64,000 nucleotides of DNA from Rhodoferax_B sp049316285 (GTDB lineage Bacteria > Pseudomonadota > Gammaproteobacteria > Burkholderiales > Burkholderiaceae_C), in the NCBI RefSeq assembly GCF_049316285.1, contig NZ_JBMOXA010000017.1, positions 1 through 64,000 on the forward strand, written 5' to 3'. Made by a program: the position numbers and the translations under genes. The notes beneath the pieces are model-generated. The model was not told the DNA's origin, made no database searches, and saw only the letters and a program-made list of their open reading frames with translations. This document shows, one piece after another, positions 34,641 to 44,027 of this stretch; position 1 is the stretch's first letter; every line of letters starts with the position of its first letter.

Positions 34641-34677
34641 GAAAAAGGCTGGAAGCTTTTGCAAGCTTCCAGCCTTG
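34641..34677 (-). terminator. Terminator of the tRNA-Arg gene
   Basis: Perfect 14-bp stem AAGGCTGGAAGCTT (34645-34658 / 34663-34676) with a 4-base loop, followed on the - strand by TTTTTC. It begins 6 bases after the tRNA 3' end. Confidence 0.9.
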
Positions 34678-34682
34678 AAATA

Positions 34683-34757
34683 TGGTCCCGCCGCCAGGAA
34701 TCGAACCTGGATCTCAGCCTTCGGAGGGCCGAATTCTATCCGTTGAAATACAGCGAG
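34683..34757 (-). tRNA. tRNA-Arg (anticodon CCG)
   Basis: 75 bases with encoded CCA. Acceptor CTCGCTG pairs with CGGCGGG (two G-U pairs), D arm TTTC...GAAT, anticodon loop CTCCGAA in a 5-bp stem, T arm CCAGG-TTCGATT-CCTGG. It decodes CGG. The first pair is C1-G72, less common than G1-C72. Confidence 0.93.
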
Positions 34758-34901
34758 AGGGCTCGGCCACAGGGGCTGAACAGTCGAGCATTGTAGCCTG
34801 CGGAAGGCCCCAGCCTGCGCGCGCCACTATCATTGGCGACCCTGCGGGACGCGGCCCGGTTTTGGTCGCTTGGTCTTTTGCGGGGAATTTGAAGGAATCT
34901 C

Positions 34902-36077
34902 ATGACTCGGTTGGTGATTGTGGGCGGCGGGCATGCCGCAGCCCAGTTGTGTGCGTCTTTGGCCGAAGGCCAATTCAAGGGTGAAGTGGTCTTGGTGAGC
35001 GAGGAAGCACACGTGCCCTACCACCGGCCACCGTTGTCCAAGGCGCTGATCAAAGACGAAGCCCCGGTGTTGCCGGTGTTGCGCCCGGATGGCTTTTACG
35101 AGACCGCCGGCATACAACTGCGCCTGGCCACGCGGGTGCTGGCGATACAGCGCGACGCCAAAACCGTTGATCTGCAGCCCGTGCATGGCGGCGCGGTCGA
35201 AACCCTGGCCTACGACCACCTGGTGCTGGCCACAGGCGCACGTGCGCGGCGTCTGCCGGGCTTGCCGGTCAAGGCTGACGGCGTGTTCCAGGTGCGTACC
35301 TTTGACGACACACTGGCGCTGCGCGAAAAGCTGGCGACGGTGCAGAACGTGGTGGTGTTGGGCGGCGGCTTCATAGGCCTGGAGCTGGCGGCCACGCTGC
35401 ACAGCCTGGGCAAAAAGCTCACCGTGCTCGAAGCCGCGCCACGTTTGCTGACACGTTCCCTGTCGCCCGAGATGAGCAGCCATCTGCTGGAATGCCACCA
35501 AACCAACGGTCTCGACGTGCGTGTGGGCCAGACGGTGGAGCAACTGGTGTGGAACGGCGAGCACATTGCCGGTGTGCAGGTAGCGGGTGTGGTGTTGCCG
35601 GCCGATGCCTTGCTGGTGGGCATTGGCTCCGAGCCGAACACCGAGTTGGCGGCTGCGGCTGGCCTGGACTGCAACAACGGTGTGGTGGTGAATGAAGCGC
35701 TGCTGTCGTCGGATGCCAACATCAGCGCCATAGGCGACTGCGTGGCCTTTCACTACCCGCTGCTGGCCCGGCACGTGCGGCTGGAATCGGTGCAAAGCGC
35801 GAATGAACAAGCGCGTGCCGTGGCCGCGCGTCTGTGTGGCCAGCCGGCCAAGGCGTATGCGTCTATGCCGTGGTTCTGGTCCGACCAGGGCGACTTGCGT
35901 TTGCAGGTCACCGGCCTGTGGCGGCCCGAGTACCAGAGCACGCTCAAGCCCGGCCCCAAGCCGGGCAGCTTGTCGGTGCTGCACTACGAGAACGGCGAGT
36001 TGCGTGCGATCGAGTCGCTGAACTCGCCCATAGACCAGATGACCACGCGCAAGCTGCTGCAGAAGACCATTGCTTAA
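34902..36077 (+). CDS. FAD-dependent ferredoxin-NAD(P)+ reductase-like oxidoreductase
   Basis: 391-aa two-dinucleotide-binding-domain flavoprotein. FAD site 'LVIVGGGHAAAQLCASL', 'EEAHVPYHRPPLSKALI', 'DHLVLATGARARRLPG', NAD site 'NVVVLGGGFIGLELAATL', and the FAD-closing motif 'ISAIGDCVAF'. This is the pattern of BphA4/rubredoxin reductase enzymes that pass electrons from NAD(P)H to a ferredoxin or rubredoxin. No ferredoxin or oxygenase gene is adjacent, so the partner is unknown. A GAAGGA site precedes ATG 34902. Confidence 0.92.
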   Translation: MTRLVIVGGGHAAAQLCASLAEGQFKGEVVLVSEEAHVPYHRPPLSKALIKDEAPVLPVLRPDGFYETAGIQLRLATRVLAIQRDAKTVDLQPVHGGAVETLAYDHLVLATGARARRLPGLPVKADGVFQVRTFDDTLALREKLATVQNVVVLGGGFIGLELAATLHSLGKKLTVLEAAPRLLTRSLSPEMSSHLLECHQTNGLDVRVGQTVEQLVWNGEHIAGVQVAGVVLPADALLVGIGSEPNTELAAAAGLDCNNGVVVNEALLSSDANISAIGDCVAFHYPLLARHVRLESVQSANEQARAVAARLCGQPAKAYASMPWFWSDQGDLRLQVTGLWRPEYQSTLKPGPKPGSLSVLHYENGELRAIESLNSPIDQMTTRKLLQKTIA

Positions 36078-36112
36078 CGCTGGCTCACCGGCGCCCCGTT
36101 GGCGCTGGTTTG

Positions 36113-36167
36113 AAAGAAAAAGGCTGCTGACGCCCTGTGGGCGAGCGTCAGCAGCTATTCTTTTTAA
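36113..36167. terminator. Bidirectional terminator
   Basis: GCTGCTGACGC (36123-36133) and GCGTCAGCAGC (36145-36155), flanked by AAAGAAAAAG and CTATTCTTTTT. It separates the convergent oxidoreductase and chemoreceptor genes. Confidence 0.92.
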
Positions 36168-37720
36168 AGCCTGAACACACTCACGGACTGCGTGAGCTTC
36201 TCGGCCTGTGTGCGCATAGACGACGCAGCGGCGGCCGATTCTTCGACCAGTGCGGCGTTTTGCTGCGTCACCGTGTCCATGTCGGTGATGGCCTGGTTGA
36301 TCTGGTCTATGCCTTGTGATTGCTCCTGGCTGGCGGCGGCAATCTCCGAGATGATGTCGGTCACGCGTTTCACGCTGGTCACCACTTCGGTCATGGTGGC
36401 GCCCGCCTGATCGACCAGCGCGGTGCTTTTCTCTACACTTTCCACCGAGTCGTGGATTAGCGTCTTGATCTCTTTGGCAGCCCCCGCCGAGCGTTGCGCC
36501 AGGCTGCGCACTTCGCTCGCCACCACCGCAAAACCACGGCCTTGTTCACCGGCACGCGCCGCTTCCACGGCGGCGTTCAGCGCCAGGATGTTGGTCTGGA
36601 ACGCAATGCCGTCGATCACACCAATGATGTCGACAATCTTTTTCGACGAAGAGTTGACCGTGGCCATGGTCTCCACCACCTCGTTCACCACCGCGCCGCC
36701 CCTGGCCGCCACTTGCGAGGCCGAAGCCGCCAACTGGCTGGCCTGGCGCGCGTTGTCGGCGTTTTGTTTGACGGTGGCGGTCAGCTCTTCCATCGATGCG
36801 GCGGTTTCCTCGAGTGAGCTGGCCTGGCGTTCGGTGCGGGCCGACAAGTCGTTGTTGCCCGCGGCAATCTCACCCGCCGCGAGGTTGATGGTCTCCGTGC
36901 CCTGGCGCACCTCGCCCACGATGTTGGCGATGTTGTCGCGCATGGTGCGCATGGCAAACAGCATGCTGCTGTCGTCGCCCGGCTTGAGGTCGATGTTTGC
37001 CGTCAAATTGCCTTGGGCAATTTCGTCGGCCAGGTGGGATGCGGCTGCGGGCTCGCCACCCAGTTGGCGCATCAGCCCACGCGCAATCACCATGCCGACC
37101 AGCAGCAGAATGACCAGCAACACCGCCACAAAAATGCACATGGTGACGGCGCGCGACTGTATGGTGGCGTCCACGTTGTCCACGTACACACCCGAGCCTA
37201 TGATCCAGCCCCAAGGCGTGAAGCCTTTGACGTAGGACACCTTGAGCACCGGCTTTTCAGCGCCGGGTTTGGGCCACATGTAAAGCACGAAGTCGGCGCC
37301 CGAGGCCTTGGCCACACGCGCAAATTCGACAAACAAACGCAGGCCGGTGGGGTCCTTGTTTTCGCTCAGGTCCTTGCCTTCGAGGTCGGGCCTGAAGGGG
37401 TGCATGATCATCACGGGCGTGAAGTCATTGATCCAGAAGTATTCGTTTCCGCTGTAGCGCAAGGTACGCAGCGCTTCCATGGCCTGCTTCTTGGCATCGG
37501 CCTCGGGCAGCTTGCCGCTGGTGGACTGCGTGTAGTAGTAGTTGACCAGGCTGTGCGCGACTTCCACGTTCTGTCGCACGCTGGCTTTGCGCTCATCCAT
37601 GATCAAGGTGCGCTCCGAATGGAGCATGAACAGGGTGAGCAGGACGACGCCTATCAGGGCGCCAAGATTGAGAACTCCGAGCCTTTTGGCGATCGTGAGG
37701 TTTTGCAGGCTCTTAAGCAT
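36164..37720 (-). CDS. Methyl-accepting chemotaxis protein with single Cache sensor
   Basis: 518-aa chemoreceptor. Membrane segment (about 15-35), a periplasmic sCache_2 domain of about 150 residues ('LRYSGNEYFWINDFTPVMIMHPFRPDLEGKDL' region: YFWINDF, MIMHPFRPDL, and 'GWIIGSGVYVDNVD'), second membrane segment, HAMP, then the signalling domain with 'FQTNILALNAAVEAARAGEQ' region. It ends in 'SVSVFRL' with no CheR-docking pentapeptide. sCache_2 receptors usually sense small organic acids. ATG 37720 gives MLKSLQNLTIAKRLG, the normal short cytoplasmic N-terminus. Confidence 0.94.
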   Translation of the reverse strand: MLKSLQNLTIAKRLGVLNLGALIGVVLLTLFMLHSERTLIMDERKASVRQNVEVAHSLVNYYYTQSTSGKLPEADAKKQAMEALRTLRYSGNEYFWINDFTPVMIMHPFRPDLEGKDLSENKDPTGLRLFVEFARVAKASGADFVLYMWPKPGAEKPVLKVSYVKGFTPWGWIIGSGVYVDNVDATIQSRAVTMCIFVAVLLVILLLVGMVIARGLMRQLGGEPAAASHLADEIAQGNLTANIDLKPGDDSSMLFAMRTMRDNIANIVGEVRQGTETINLAAGEIAAGNNDLSARTERQASSLEETAASMEELTATVKQNADNARQASQLAASASQVAARGGAVVNEVVETMATVNSSSKKIVDIIGVIDGIAFQTNILALNAAVEAARAGEQGRGFAVVASEVRSLAQRSAGAAKEIKTLIHDSVESVEKSTALVDQAGATMTEVVTSVKRVTDIISEIAAASQEQSQGIDQINQAITDMDTVTQQNAALVEESAAAASSMRTQAEKLTQSVSVFRL

Positions 37721-37895
37721 GGCACGGTCTCCGGTGGCAACTGTAGGGAAGCTACTTGCGCCTTCGGCATGCACGCTATTCTTTTTGAAAATTCATCGTA
37801 ACAGGATGAAACCTGTTTGTATGCCCAGGGAAACTCGGGTTCAGAGGCATGGTTGTGCGGTCACCACAAGCTGTTTCCGAGGCGACAATTGCGCC

Positions 37896-38861
37896 GTGCT
37901 GAATGTCTTAACCGTTACTTTTCCGTTCTTCGCGCTGGTGCTCGCCGGCTACATTGCCGCCCGCCGGCGTTGGCTGCCGTTGGAGTCGATCTCGGGGCTT
38001 AACGGCTTTGTGCTGTACTTTGCGCTGCCGTGTATGTTGTACCGCTTTGGGGCCACCACGCCGCTGGCGCGGCTGCTCGACTTCAAACTGTTTGCGGTCT
38101 ATCTGCTGTGCGCTTTGCTGATGGTCGCACTGGTGGTGCGCACCAGCCTGAATACGCGTGTGCGCTGGAACGACGCCGCCTTTGGCGCGCTGGTGGCGGC
38201 GTTCCCCAACACCGGCTTCATGGGCGTGCCGCTGTTGGTGGCCTTGTTTGGCGCCAAGGCGGCGGGCCCCGCCATGTTGACCATCGTGGTCGATCTGCTG
38301 TTCACCTCGTCGCTGTGTATTGCCTTGTCGCGTTTGGATGGCGCGGACGAACACGGTGCGAGCAAGGCTGCCCGCCGGGCCTTGCGCGGCGTGGCGGTGA
38401 ACCCCATGCCCTGGGCCATCGTGCTGGGCGTGTTGACCTCGGCCACCCAACTGCAATTGCCGCAGCCGCTGAACCAGACCATAGGCATGTTGGCCGATGC
38501 GGCTTCGCCGGTGGCGCTGTTCACCATTGGGGCGGTGCTGGCGCGCTCACAAGCCGTGGCCGCACACGGCCATCACGCACCGCTGCTGTTGCGCGACTAT
38601 TTGCCGGTGGCGTTGTTCAAGCTGATCCTGCACCCCTTGCTGGTGGCTGCAGTGGGTTTTGGCGCCATCGCCCTAGGTGTGCCGCTGGACCACTTTGCGC
38701 TCACCATGGTGGTGCTGGCGGCGGCGCTGCCCAGCGCCAGCAATGTGTCGCTGCTGGCCGAGCGGTTTGGTGCCGATACCGGGCGTATCGCACGCATCAT
38801 CTTGATTTCGACTGCGGCGGCGTTTTTTACGTTCTCCGGCGCCGTCGCCTGGCTGGGTTAA
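37896..38861 (+). CDS. AEC family permease
   Basis: 321-aa auxin-efflux-carrier-type permease with about ten membrane segments. 'LPCMLYRFGATTP', 'AAFPNTGFMGVPLLVALFG' and 'DAASPVALFTIGAVLARS' are family motifs. The start is probably GTG 37896, directly before LNVLTVTFPFF; there is no nearby ATG with a ribosome site. Substrates are likely dicarboxylates or similar organic acids. It is a paralogue of the gene cut off at the left edge of the window. Confidence 0.88.
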   Translation: MLNVLTVTFPFFALVLAGYIAARRRWLPLESISGLNGFVLYFALPCMLYRFGATTPLARLLDFKLFAVYLLCALLMVALVVRTSLNTRVRWNDAAFGALVAAFPNTGFMGVPLLVALFGAKAAGPAMLTIVVDLLFTSSLCIALSRLDGADEHGASKAARRALRGVAVNPMPWAIVLGVLTSATQLQLPQPLNQTIGMLADAASPVALFTIGAVLARSQAVAAHGHHAPLLLRDYLPVALFKLILHPLLVAAVGFGAIALGVPLDHFALTMVVLAAALPSASNVSLLAERFGADTGRIARIILISTAAAFFTFSGAVAWLG

Positions 38862-38864
38862 GCG

Positions 38865-41009
38865 CTAGATCGCCTGCGGATCGACATCCACCGCAAAGCG
38901 CACCAAACCCTTGGCTTCGGGGTGGCTGCGGGTGGCGCGCAGCACCGGCTGCCAGGCCGACAAGAAGCGCTGCAACGCGCTGCGCGTGGGGCACTCCACC
39001 AGCATCTGCGCACGTTCCACATTCGCCACGCGCTGGATGGTCATGGGCACGGCAGGAAAAAGCGTGACCTGGTCGGTGCCGGGCAACGCGGCTTCCACGG
39101 CGGCGGCGCTGGCCTGGTTCAGAAAGGCTTGCGCGGCTTCTTGCGTGCGCGCATCGGCGCGCACCAGGGCCTGGAAACAAAACGGCGGCATGTGGGCGCC
39201 ATGGCGTTCGGCGAGTTGTTCCTTGGCAAAGGCCGGGTAGTCGTGGCGGCGTAACGCGGCGAACAAGGCGTGTTGCGGGTGCTGGGTTTGCACCCACATT
39301 TCGCTGGCGTCCGCCTGGGCGGCATCACGTCCGGCGCGGCCACCGGCTTGCATCAGCAGGCTGAACAGGCGCTCGGGCGCGCGAAAGTCACTGGAGAACA
39401 GCGCGCCATCGGGGTTGAGTGCGGCCACCAGGGTGATGCGCCTGAAGTCGTGGCCCTTGGCAATCATTTGTGTGCCCACCAGCACATCGACCTCGCCGGT
39501 GTGCACCTCGGCCAGTTGGGTTTCCAGCGTGCCTTTGTGTTTGGTGCTGTCGGCGTCTATGCGCGCAATACGCACGGGCCGGCCTTGCGGGTGTTCCACG
39601 TTCGCCAGCAGTTCGGCCAGGTGTTCTTCCAGGCGCTCGGTGCCGCGCCCTATCGGGGCGATGTCCGGGTCGCCACACGCCGGGCAGTGGCGCGGCACGG
39701 CCTCGGCAAAGCCGCAGTGGTGGCAGCGCAGGCTGCGGTCTATCTTGTGGAATACGCGGTAGGCGCTGCAGTTGGGGCATTCGCTTTTCCACTCGCAACT
39801 GCCGCAGGCCAGCACCGGAGCATAGCCGCGCCGGTTCAACAGCACCATGCTTTGTTCGCCGCGGGCGATGCGCTGCTGGATGGCTTCGATCAATGCAGGC
39901 GCAAACACGCTTTTGCGGCGCTGCAGGTTCATGTCCACCAGGCGCACCTTGGGCAGGGCGCCCGCGCCAATACGCGACGGCATAGCCAGCCGCTGGTAGC
40001 GCCCGCCTTCTGCGGCGGGGCGGCTGTGGTGCCAGCTCTCAATCGACGGCGTGGCCGAGCCGAGGATGACGCGGCAGTGTCCAGTGCCCGCCTCTGCACC
40101 GGCCATGTCGCACTCCAGCTTGCTGCGGAACACGGCCATGTCGCGTGCCGAATAACGTGCCCCTTCCTGTTGTTTGTAGCTCGGGTCGTGTTCTTCGTCG
40201 ACCACGATGAGCCGCAGCCGGGGCATGGACGCAAACACCGCCATGCGGGTGCCCAGCACGATGCGTGCGCCGCCATTCAACGGGCCCAGGTGTGCCGACA
40301 GCCAGCTTTTCAGGCGCTGGGGCGGTGTCAGCCCGCTATGCATGGCGACCACCGAGGCCGCGCCATAACGCGGCTCGAAGCGGCCGCGAAAGCGTTCCTC
40401 CAACTGCGGTGTGAGATTGATCTCGGGCACCATGATCAGCGCCTGGGCGGCCGGGTCGGCGTCCAGCAATTGCTGCACGGCTTGTAGATAAACCTCGGTT
40501 TTGCCGCTGCCGGTGGCGCCAAACAGCAGAAACGGCCCGGGCTGGGTCTGCAGTTCGGCCATGACCTGGGTCTGCTCGGGGCTCAAAGGCTTGCCCAGGT
40601 CGGCGCTGCTGGCGGTTGCTGCGGCTGCCTTTTTGGCCGGGGCGCGCTTCAAGCGCCGGGCCAGTTGCACCGCGCTCAAATCGCGCAAAGCCGGCGGCAG
40701 CGCCGCCAAGGCCACCTCGCCCATGCCGCGCTGGTAGTACTGGGCGGCAAACTGCACCAATCTGCGCCACGAACTTGATAACGGTGCAATGCCGTCCAGC
40801 ACCGCGCTGGTGTGTTTGAGCTCGCCTGTGGTGGCGACGGCGGCATCTTCAGGCGGTGTATCCCACACTACACCCAATGTCTCGCGTTTGCCCAGTGGTA
40901 CGCGCACCAAGGTTCCTGGTGAGAGCGGGGACTCACTTAGGTAGCTCAGCGGCCCGGCCACGGCACTGTGGGCCGGTGTTTGGACAACGATGGAAACGGG
41001 GTGCGGCAT
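38865..41009 (-). CDS. priA: Primosomal replication protein N' (PriA helicase)
   Basis: 714-aa replication-restart helicase. N-terminal DNA-binding domain, Walker A GATGSGKTEVYL (164-), DEEH box 'LIVVDEEHDPSYKQQEG', then the Zn-binding cysteine array CGSC..CPNC..CHHC..CPAC of the family and helicase motifs 'LVGTQMIAKGHDF' and 'QAGGRAGR' context. It rebuilds the replisome at stalled forks. It lies opposite a non-coding AT-rich region with DnaA boxes. Confidence 0.95.
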   Translation of the reverse strand: MPHPVSIVVQTPAHSAVAGPLSYLSESPLSPGTLVRVPLGKRETLGVVWDTPPEDAAVATTGELKHTSAVLDGIAPLSSSWRRLVQFAAQYYQRGMGEVALAALPPALRDLSAVQLARRLKRAPAKKAAAATASSADLGKPLSPEQTQVMAELQTQPGPFLLFGATGSGKTEVYLQAVQQLLDADPAAQALIMVPEINLTPQLEERFRGRFEPRYGAASVVAMHSGLTPPQRLKSWLSAHLGPLNGGARIVLGTRMAVFASMPRLRLIVVDEEHDPSYKQQEGARYSARDMAVFRSKLECDMAGAEAGTGHCRVILGSATPSIESWHHSRPAAEGGRYQRLAMPSRIGAGALPKVRLVDMNLQRRKSVFAPALIEAIQQRIARGEQSMVLLNRRGYAPVLACGSCEWKSECPNCSAYRVFHKIDRSLRCHHCGFAEAVPRHCPACGDPDIAPIGRGTERLEEHLAELLANVEHPQGRPVRIARIDADSTKHKGTLETQLAEVHTGEVDVLVGTQMIAKGHDFRRITLVAALNPDGALFSSDFRAPERLFSLLMQAGGRAGRDAAQADASEMWVQTQHPQHALFAALRRHDYPAFAKEQLAERHGAHMPPFCFQALVRADARTQEAAQAFLNQASAAAVEAALPGTDQVTLFPAVPMTIQRVANVERAQMLVECPTRSALQRFLSAWQPVLRATRSHPEAKGLVRFAVDVDPQAI

Positions 41010-41423
41010 GCGTTGTAAGAGTTGGCGCTTGGTGTTGATGTGTTCTGGTGAAAGCCGCGCTAAGTCATTGATTTTGGGCTCTATTCACAGGCATCCAAGT
41101 TTTCTGTGGATAACTTTGTTGATATCTGACCTTGAGACCCTGCGAAGCCTTGTAAATCAACGCATTCGTTGGATTGCCTGAAAAAAATGCAAAAGTTAAA
41201 TCGTATATAAATCAAATACTTACGTGAGCTATTGGTTTCATAGCATCACTAGCTTATGGGGCCTTAGGACTTATCTCACATGCCCGGTTTTTGTGCATAA
41301 GTAAGGCTGGCGGCAGCCGGATTTTGGGGATTTCATGGTATACGCCCGCAGGCCGCAGGCCCCGTATGCAGGTTTGGTTGAGGGTTTGGTTGTGCCCTCA
41401 ACCTAGCCAATATCGGTCCGCTT
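41010..41423. other. AT-rich non-coding region with DnaA boxes between priA and hemE
   Basis: 414 bases without a gene between the 5' end of priA and the 3' end of hemE. They include perfect DnaA-box matches TTATCCACA (41105-41113, - strand) and TTATGCACA (41292-41300, - strand), a one-mismatch box CTATTCACA (41091-41099, +), and an AT-rich stretch of A/T runs at about 41175-41235. The priA promoter must also lie here. Whether this is a replication-related site or regulation of priA by DnaA is open. Confidence 0.55.
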
Positions 41424-42530
41424 TCAACCCGCACGGATGCGCCGCGATGCGGCATGCACCGCCGCCACCAGCGCCGCCACGTGGTCCGGCGGGGTGTACT
41501 GGCTGATGCCATGGCCCAGATTAAAAATATGTGTGGGGCCTGTGCCTTCGCCCATGTGGGGTTTGCCAAAGCTTTGCACCACCTTCTGGGCTTCGGCCTC
41601 GATCTGGGCCGGGGGCGCAAACAGCACATTCGGGTCGATATTGCCTTGCAGCGCCTTGCCCGGGCCGCCCGCTGCACCGCCCACCTGCGCACGCGCCTTG
41701 GCCAGGTTCACCGTCCAGTCCAGGCCTAACACTTCGCAGTTGAGTTGCGCCATGTCGTCCAGCCACAGCCCGCCGCCCTTGGTGAAGACGATGCGTGGCA
41801 CCTGCGCGCCGTCGGCCCCGGTGGTCTTGAGTTGGCGCAACACGCGCTGGGTGTAGGCCAGGCTGAAGGTTTGGAATGCGCCGTCGGCCAGCACACCGCC
41901 CCAGCTGTCGAAGATCATCACCGCCTGGGCGCCGGCGTCGATCTGCGCGTTCAGGTAGGCGGCCACGGCATCGGCATTGGTCTGCAGCATCTGGTGCATC
42001 AGGTCGGGGCGGCTGTAGAGCATGGACTTGACCAGGCGGTAGTCGTCCGAACCCTGGCCTTCGACCATGTAGCAGGCCAGCGTCCACGGGCTGCCCGAGA
42101 AACCTATCAGTGGCACGCGCCCGTTCAGGGCTTTGCGAATGCTGGTGACGGCATCAAACACGTAGCGCAGTTTGTTCAGGTCAGGCACTTGCAGGGCCTG
42201 CACGGCGGCCTCGTCGCGCACCGGGTGAGCGAAGCGCGGGCCTTCACCAGCGGCGAAGCTCAGGCCCAGGCCCATGGCGTCGGGCACGGTCAGGATGTCG
42301 GAGAACAGAATCGCCGCATCGAGTGGAAAACGCTCCAGCGGCTGCAGCGTGACCTCGGTGGCGTAATCGGTGTTGGTGGCCAGACCCATGAAGCTGCCGG
42401 CCTTGGCGCGCGTGGCCAAATATTCCGGTAGGTAGCGCCCCGCCTGGCGCATCAGCCAGATGGGGGTGTGGTCGGTTGATTGGCGCAGACAAGCGCGCAG
42501 GAAACTGTCGTTTTGAAGTGGCGCAAACAT
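41424..42530 (-). CDS. hemE: Uroporphyrinogen decarboxylase
   Basis: 368-aa HemE. 'DHTPIWLMRQAGRYLPEY' (substrate-binding Arg and the family signature), 'AILFSDILTVPDAMGL', 'GFSGSPWTLACYMVEG' and 'NLGHGISQYTPPDHV' are conserved. It removes four carboxyl groups from uroporphyrinogen III to give coproporphyrinogen III in haem synthesis. ATG 42530 yields MFAPLQNDSFLRACLRQ, the standard start. Divergent from the rhomboid gene with 117 bases between. Confidence 0.96.
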   Translation of the reverse strand: MFAPLQNDSFLRACLRQSTDHTPIWLMRQAGRYLPEYLATRAKAGSFMGLATNTDYATEVTLQPLERFPLDAAILFSDILTVPDAMGLGLSFAAGEGPRFAHPVRDEAAVQALQVPDLNKLRYVFDAVTSIRKALNGRVPLIGFSGSPWTLACYMVEGQGSDDYRLVKSMLYSRPDLMHQMLQTNADAVAAYLNAQIDAGAQAVMIFDSWGGVLADGAFQTFSLAYTQRVLRQLKTTGADGAQVPRIVFTKGGGLWLDDMAQLNCEVLGLDWTVNLAKARAQVGGAAGGPGKALQGNIDPNVLFAPPAQIEAEAQKVVQSFGKPHMGEGTGPTHIFNLGHGISQYTPPDHVAALVAAVHAASRRIRAG

Positions 42531-42647
42531 GGGCGCATTGTCGCAGGCTGGCATGATGGAACTTCGCGGATAAACGCCGCACCAATTTCTACGCCTTCCA
42601 GCATCCTGCTGTCCGTTCCTGAGCAAGCCTTTTTAGCCACCGCTGTT

Positions 42648-43238
42648 ATGCCACCTATTACCCAAGCCTTGATCGTCGTCAACGTGGCGGCGTTTTTTCT
42701 CGACCAGTTCATGGGTCGCATGTTGACCCAGTGGTTTGCCTTGTGGCCGCTGGGCTCGGGCCTGTTCGTGCCCTGGCAGGTGCTGAGTTATGCGTTCCTG
42801 CACGGTGGGCTCACGCACCTGGCATTCAATATGTTCGGCGTCTGGATGTTCGGCCGGGAACTGGAATCGGTATGGGGGCCGCGCCGTTTCGCCACGTTCT
42901 ACTTCGCCAGCGTCCTGGGGGCAGCGGGCTTGCAATTGCTGATCAATGGCATGTTGGGCAGCAACGCACCGGTGATTGGTGCTTCGGGTGGTTTGTTTGG
43001 TTTGATGCTGGGTTTTGCGATGGTCTTCCCCAGTGCCAGGATCACCCCGCTGATTCCGCCCATTCCCATGCCGGCGTGGCTGTTTGTATTGCTGTACGGC
43101 GCACTGGAGTTGTTCCTGGGGGTGACCGGGACCCAAAGCGGCGTGGCGCATTTTGCGCACCTGGGCGGTTTGCTTGGCGGCTGGTTGACGATTCGCTACT
43201 GGCGCGGGCTGCTGCCGTTTGGCAGCCGCTGGAAGTAG
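42648..43238 (+). CDS. Rhomboid family intramembrane serine protease
   Basis: 196-aa membrane protein with about six transmembrane segments. The catalytic Ser113 is in GASGGLFG, and His171 in 'AHFAHLGGLLGG'. 'YAFLHGGLTHLAFNMFGVWMFG' region is the conserved second-segment signature. It cleaves membrane proteins within the bilayer. The start MPPITQALI fits the family; frames upstream overlap hemE and are not used. Confidence 0.93.
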   Translation: MPPITQALIVVNVAAFFLDQFMGRMLTQWFALWPLGSGLFVPWQVLSYAFLHGGLTHLAFNMFGVWMFGRELESVWGPRRFATFYFASVLGAAGLQLLINGMLGSNAPVIGASGGLFGLMLGFAMVFPSARITPLIPPIPMPAWLFVLLYGALELFLGVTGTQSGVAHFAHLGGLLGGWLTIRYWRGLLPFGSRWK

Positions 43239-43248
43239 GCCCTGCCGG

Positions 43249-44013
43249 TCAGCGCACCGGCAAAAACTGCAGGAACACGCCGCCCACCATGTTCTGCACA
43301 TAGGTGATCACCGCTCGGCGGTATTTCTCGGTTACGGCCGCGGCCAGCAGGTCCAGGCGGCCGATGATCTTGCCAAACTCGCGCTCGAAGCTCAGGTTGC
43401 GGTCTTGTGCGTTGATCTCATCGGCCAGCAGCAGCGGCTGCCCGGCGGCATTGCGCCGGTTGGACAACATCCAGGCCGCAATCTCCATGTTGCGCGCGGC
43501 ATTGAAGATGTGTTGCGCGTCCAGGCTGTCGAGCAGATAGAACGAGGTTTTGCCGCCATGGGCGGTGACCAGCATGTCGGCATTGGCCACAATGAAAGCG
43601 GCCACGCGGTCGCCGTTGAAGTCGGGGTTGAGGGCGAAGGCCAGAGCCTTGATGTCGCGTTGGCCTTTGAGCTCGCTCCACGGCAGGCGCGACTCGATGG
43701 CGCCGCGGATCTGGCCCAGCGCCTCGTCGCGGCTGGTGCTGCTGGTTTTGCGCCATTCTGCCGGGTTGCGCCGGTAGAGTTTGTCGGCCAAGCGCATCAG
43801 GCTGGCAAAGTTGTCGCGCATGCCCAGGGTGGCAATGCGGTTGATGTCCGACTGGGCGATCTCGCCGCCCGAGGCGGGCTCGCCTGCTACCGGCTTGTGC
43901 GGATCGGCGGGCGTGTCAAATGCCGTGCAGCCCGCCAGACTGGTGAACGCCATGGCGCCCAGGCTCCAACGGTGCAATTGCCGGCGGCTGAAGGAAGATG
44001 GTCGCTGCGCCAC
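43249..44013 (-). CDS. Predicted lipoprotein of unknown function
   Basis: 254-aa protein. The N-terminus has a twin-arginine-like SRRQLHRW followed by a hydrophobic stretch and lipobox LAGC (Cys29), so it may be a Tat- or Sec-exported lipoprotein. The mature part is helical and charged ('GMRDNFASLMRLADKLYRRNPAEWRK' region, 'ALGQIRGAIESRLPW', 'FNAARNMEIAAWMLSNRRN'). I recognise it only as a conserved betaproteobacterial hypothetical. Downstream of the CoA-binding gene, 14 bases away. Confidence 0.75.
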   Translation of the reverse strand: MAQRPSSFSRRQLHRWSLGAMAFTSLAGCTAFDTPADPHKPVAGEPASGGEIAQSDINRIATLGMRDNFASLMRLADKLYRRNPAEWRKTSSTSRDEALGQIRGAIESRLPWSELKGQRDIKALAFALNPDFNGDRVAAFIVANADMLVTAHGGKTSFYLLDSLDAQHIFNAARNMEIAAWMLSNRRNAAGQPLLLADEINAQDRNLSFEREFGKIIGRLDLLAAAVTEKYRRAVITYVQNMVGGVFLQFLPVR

Positions 44014-44027
44014 GCCAAGCTCGCAGA

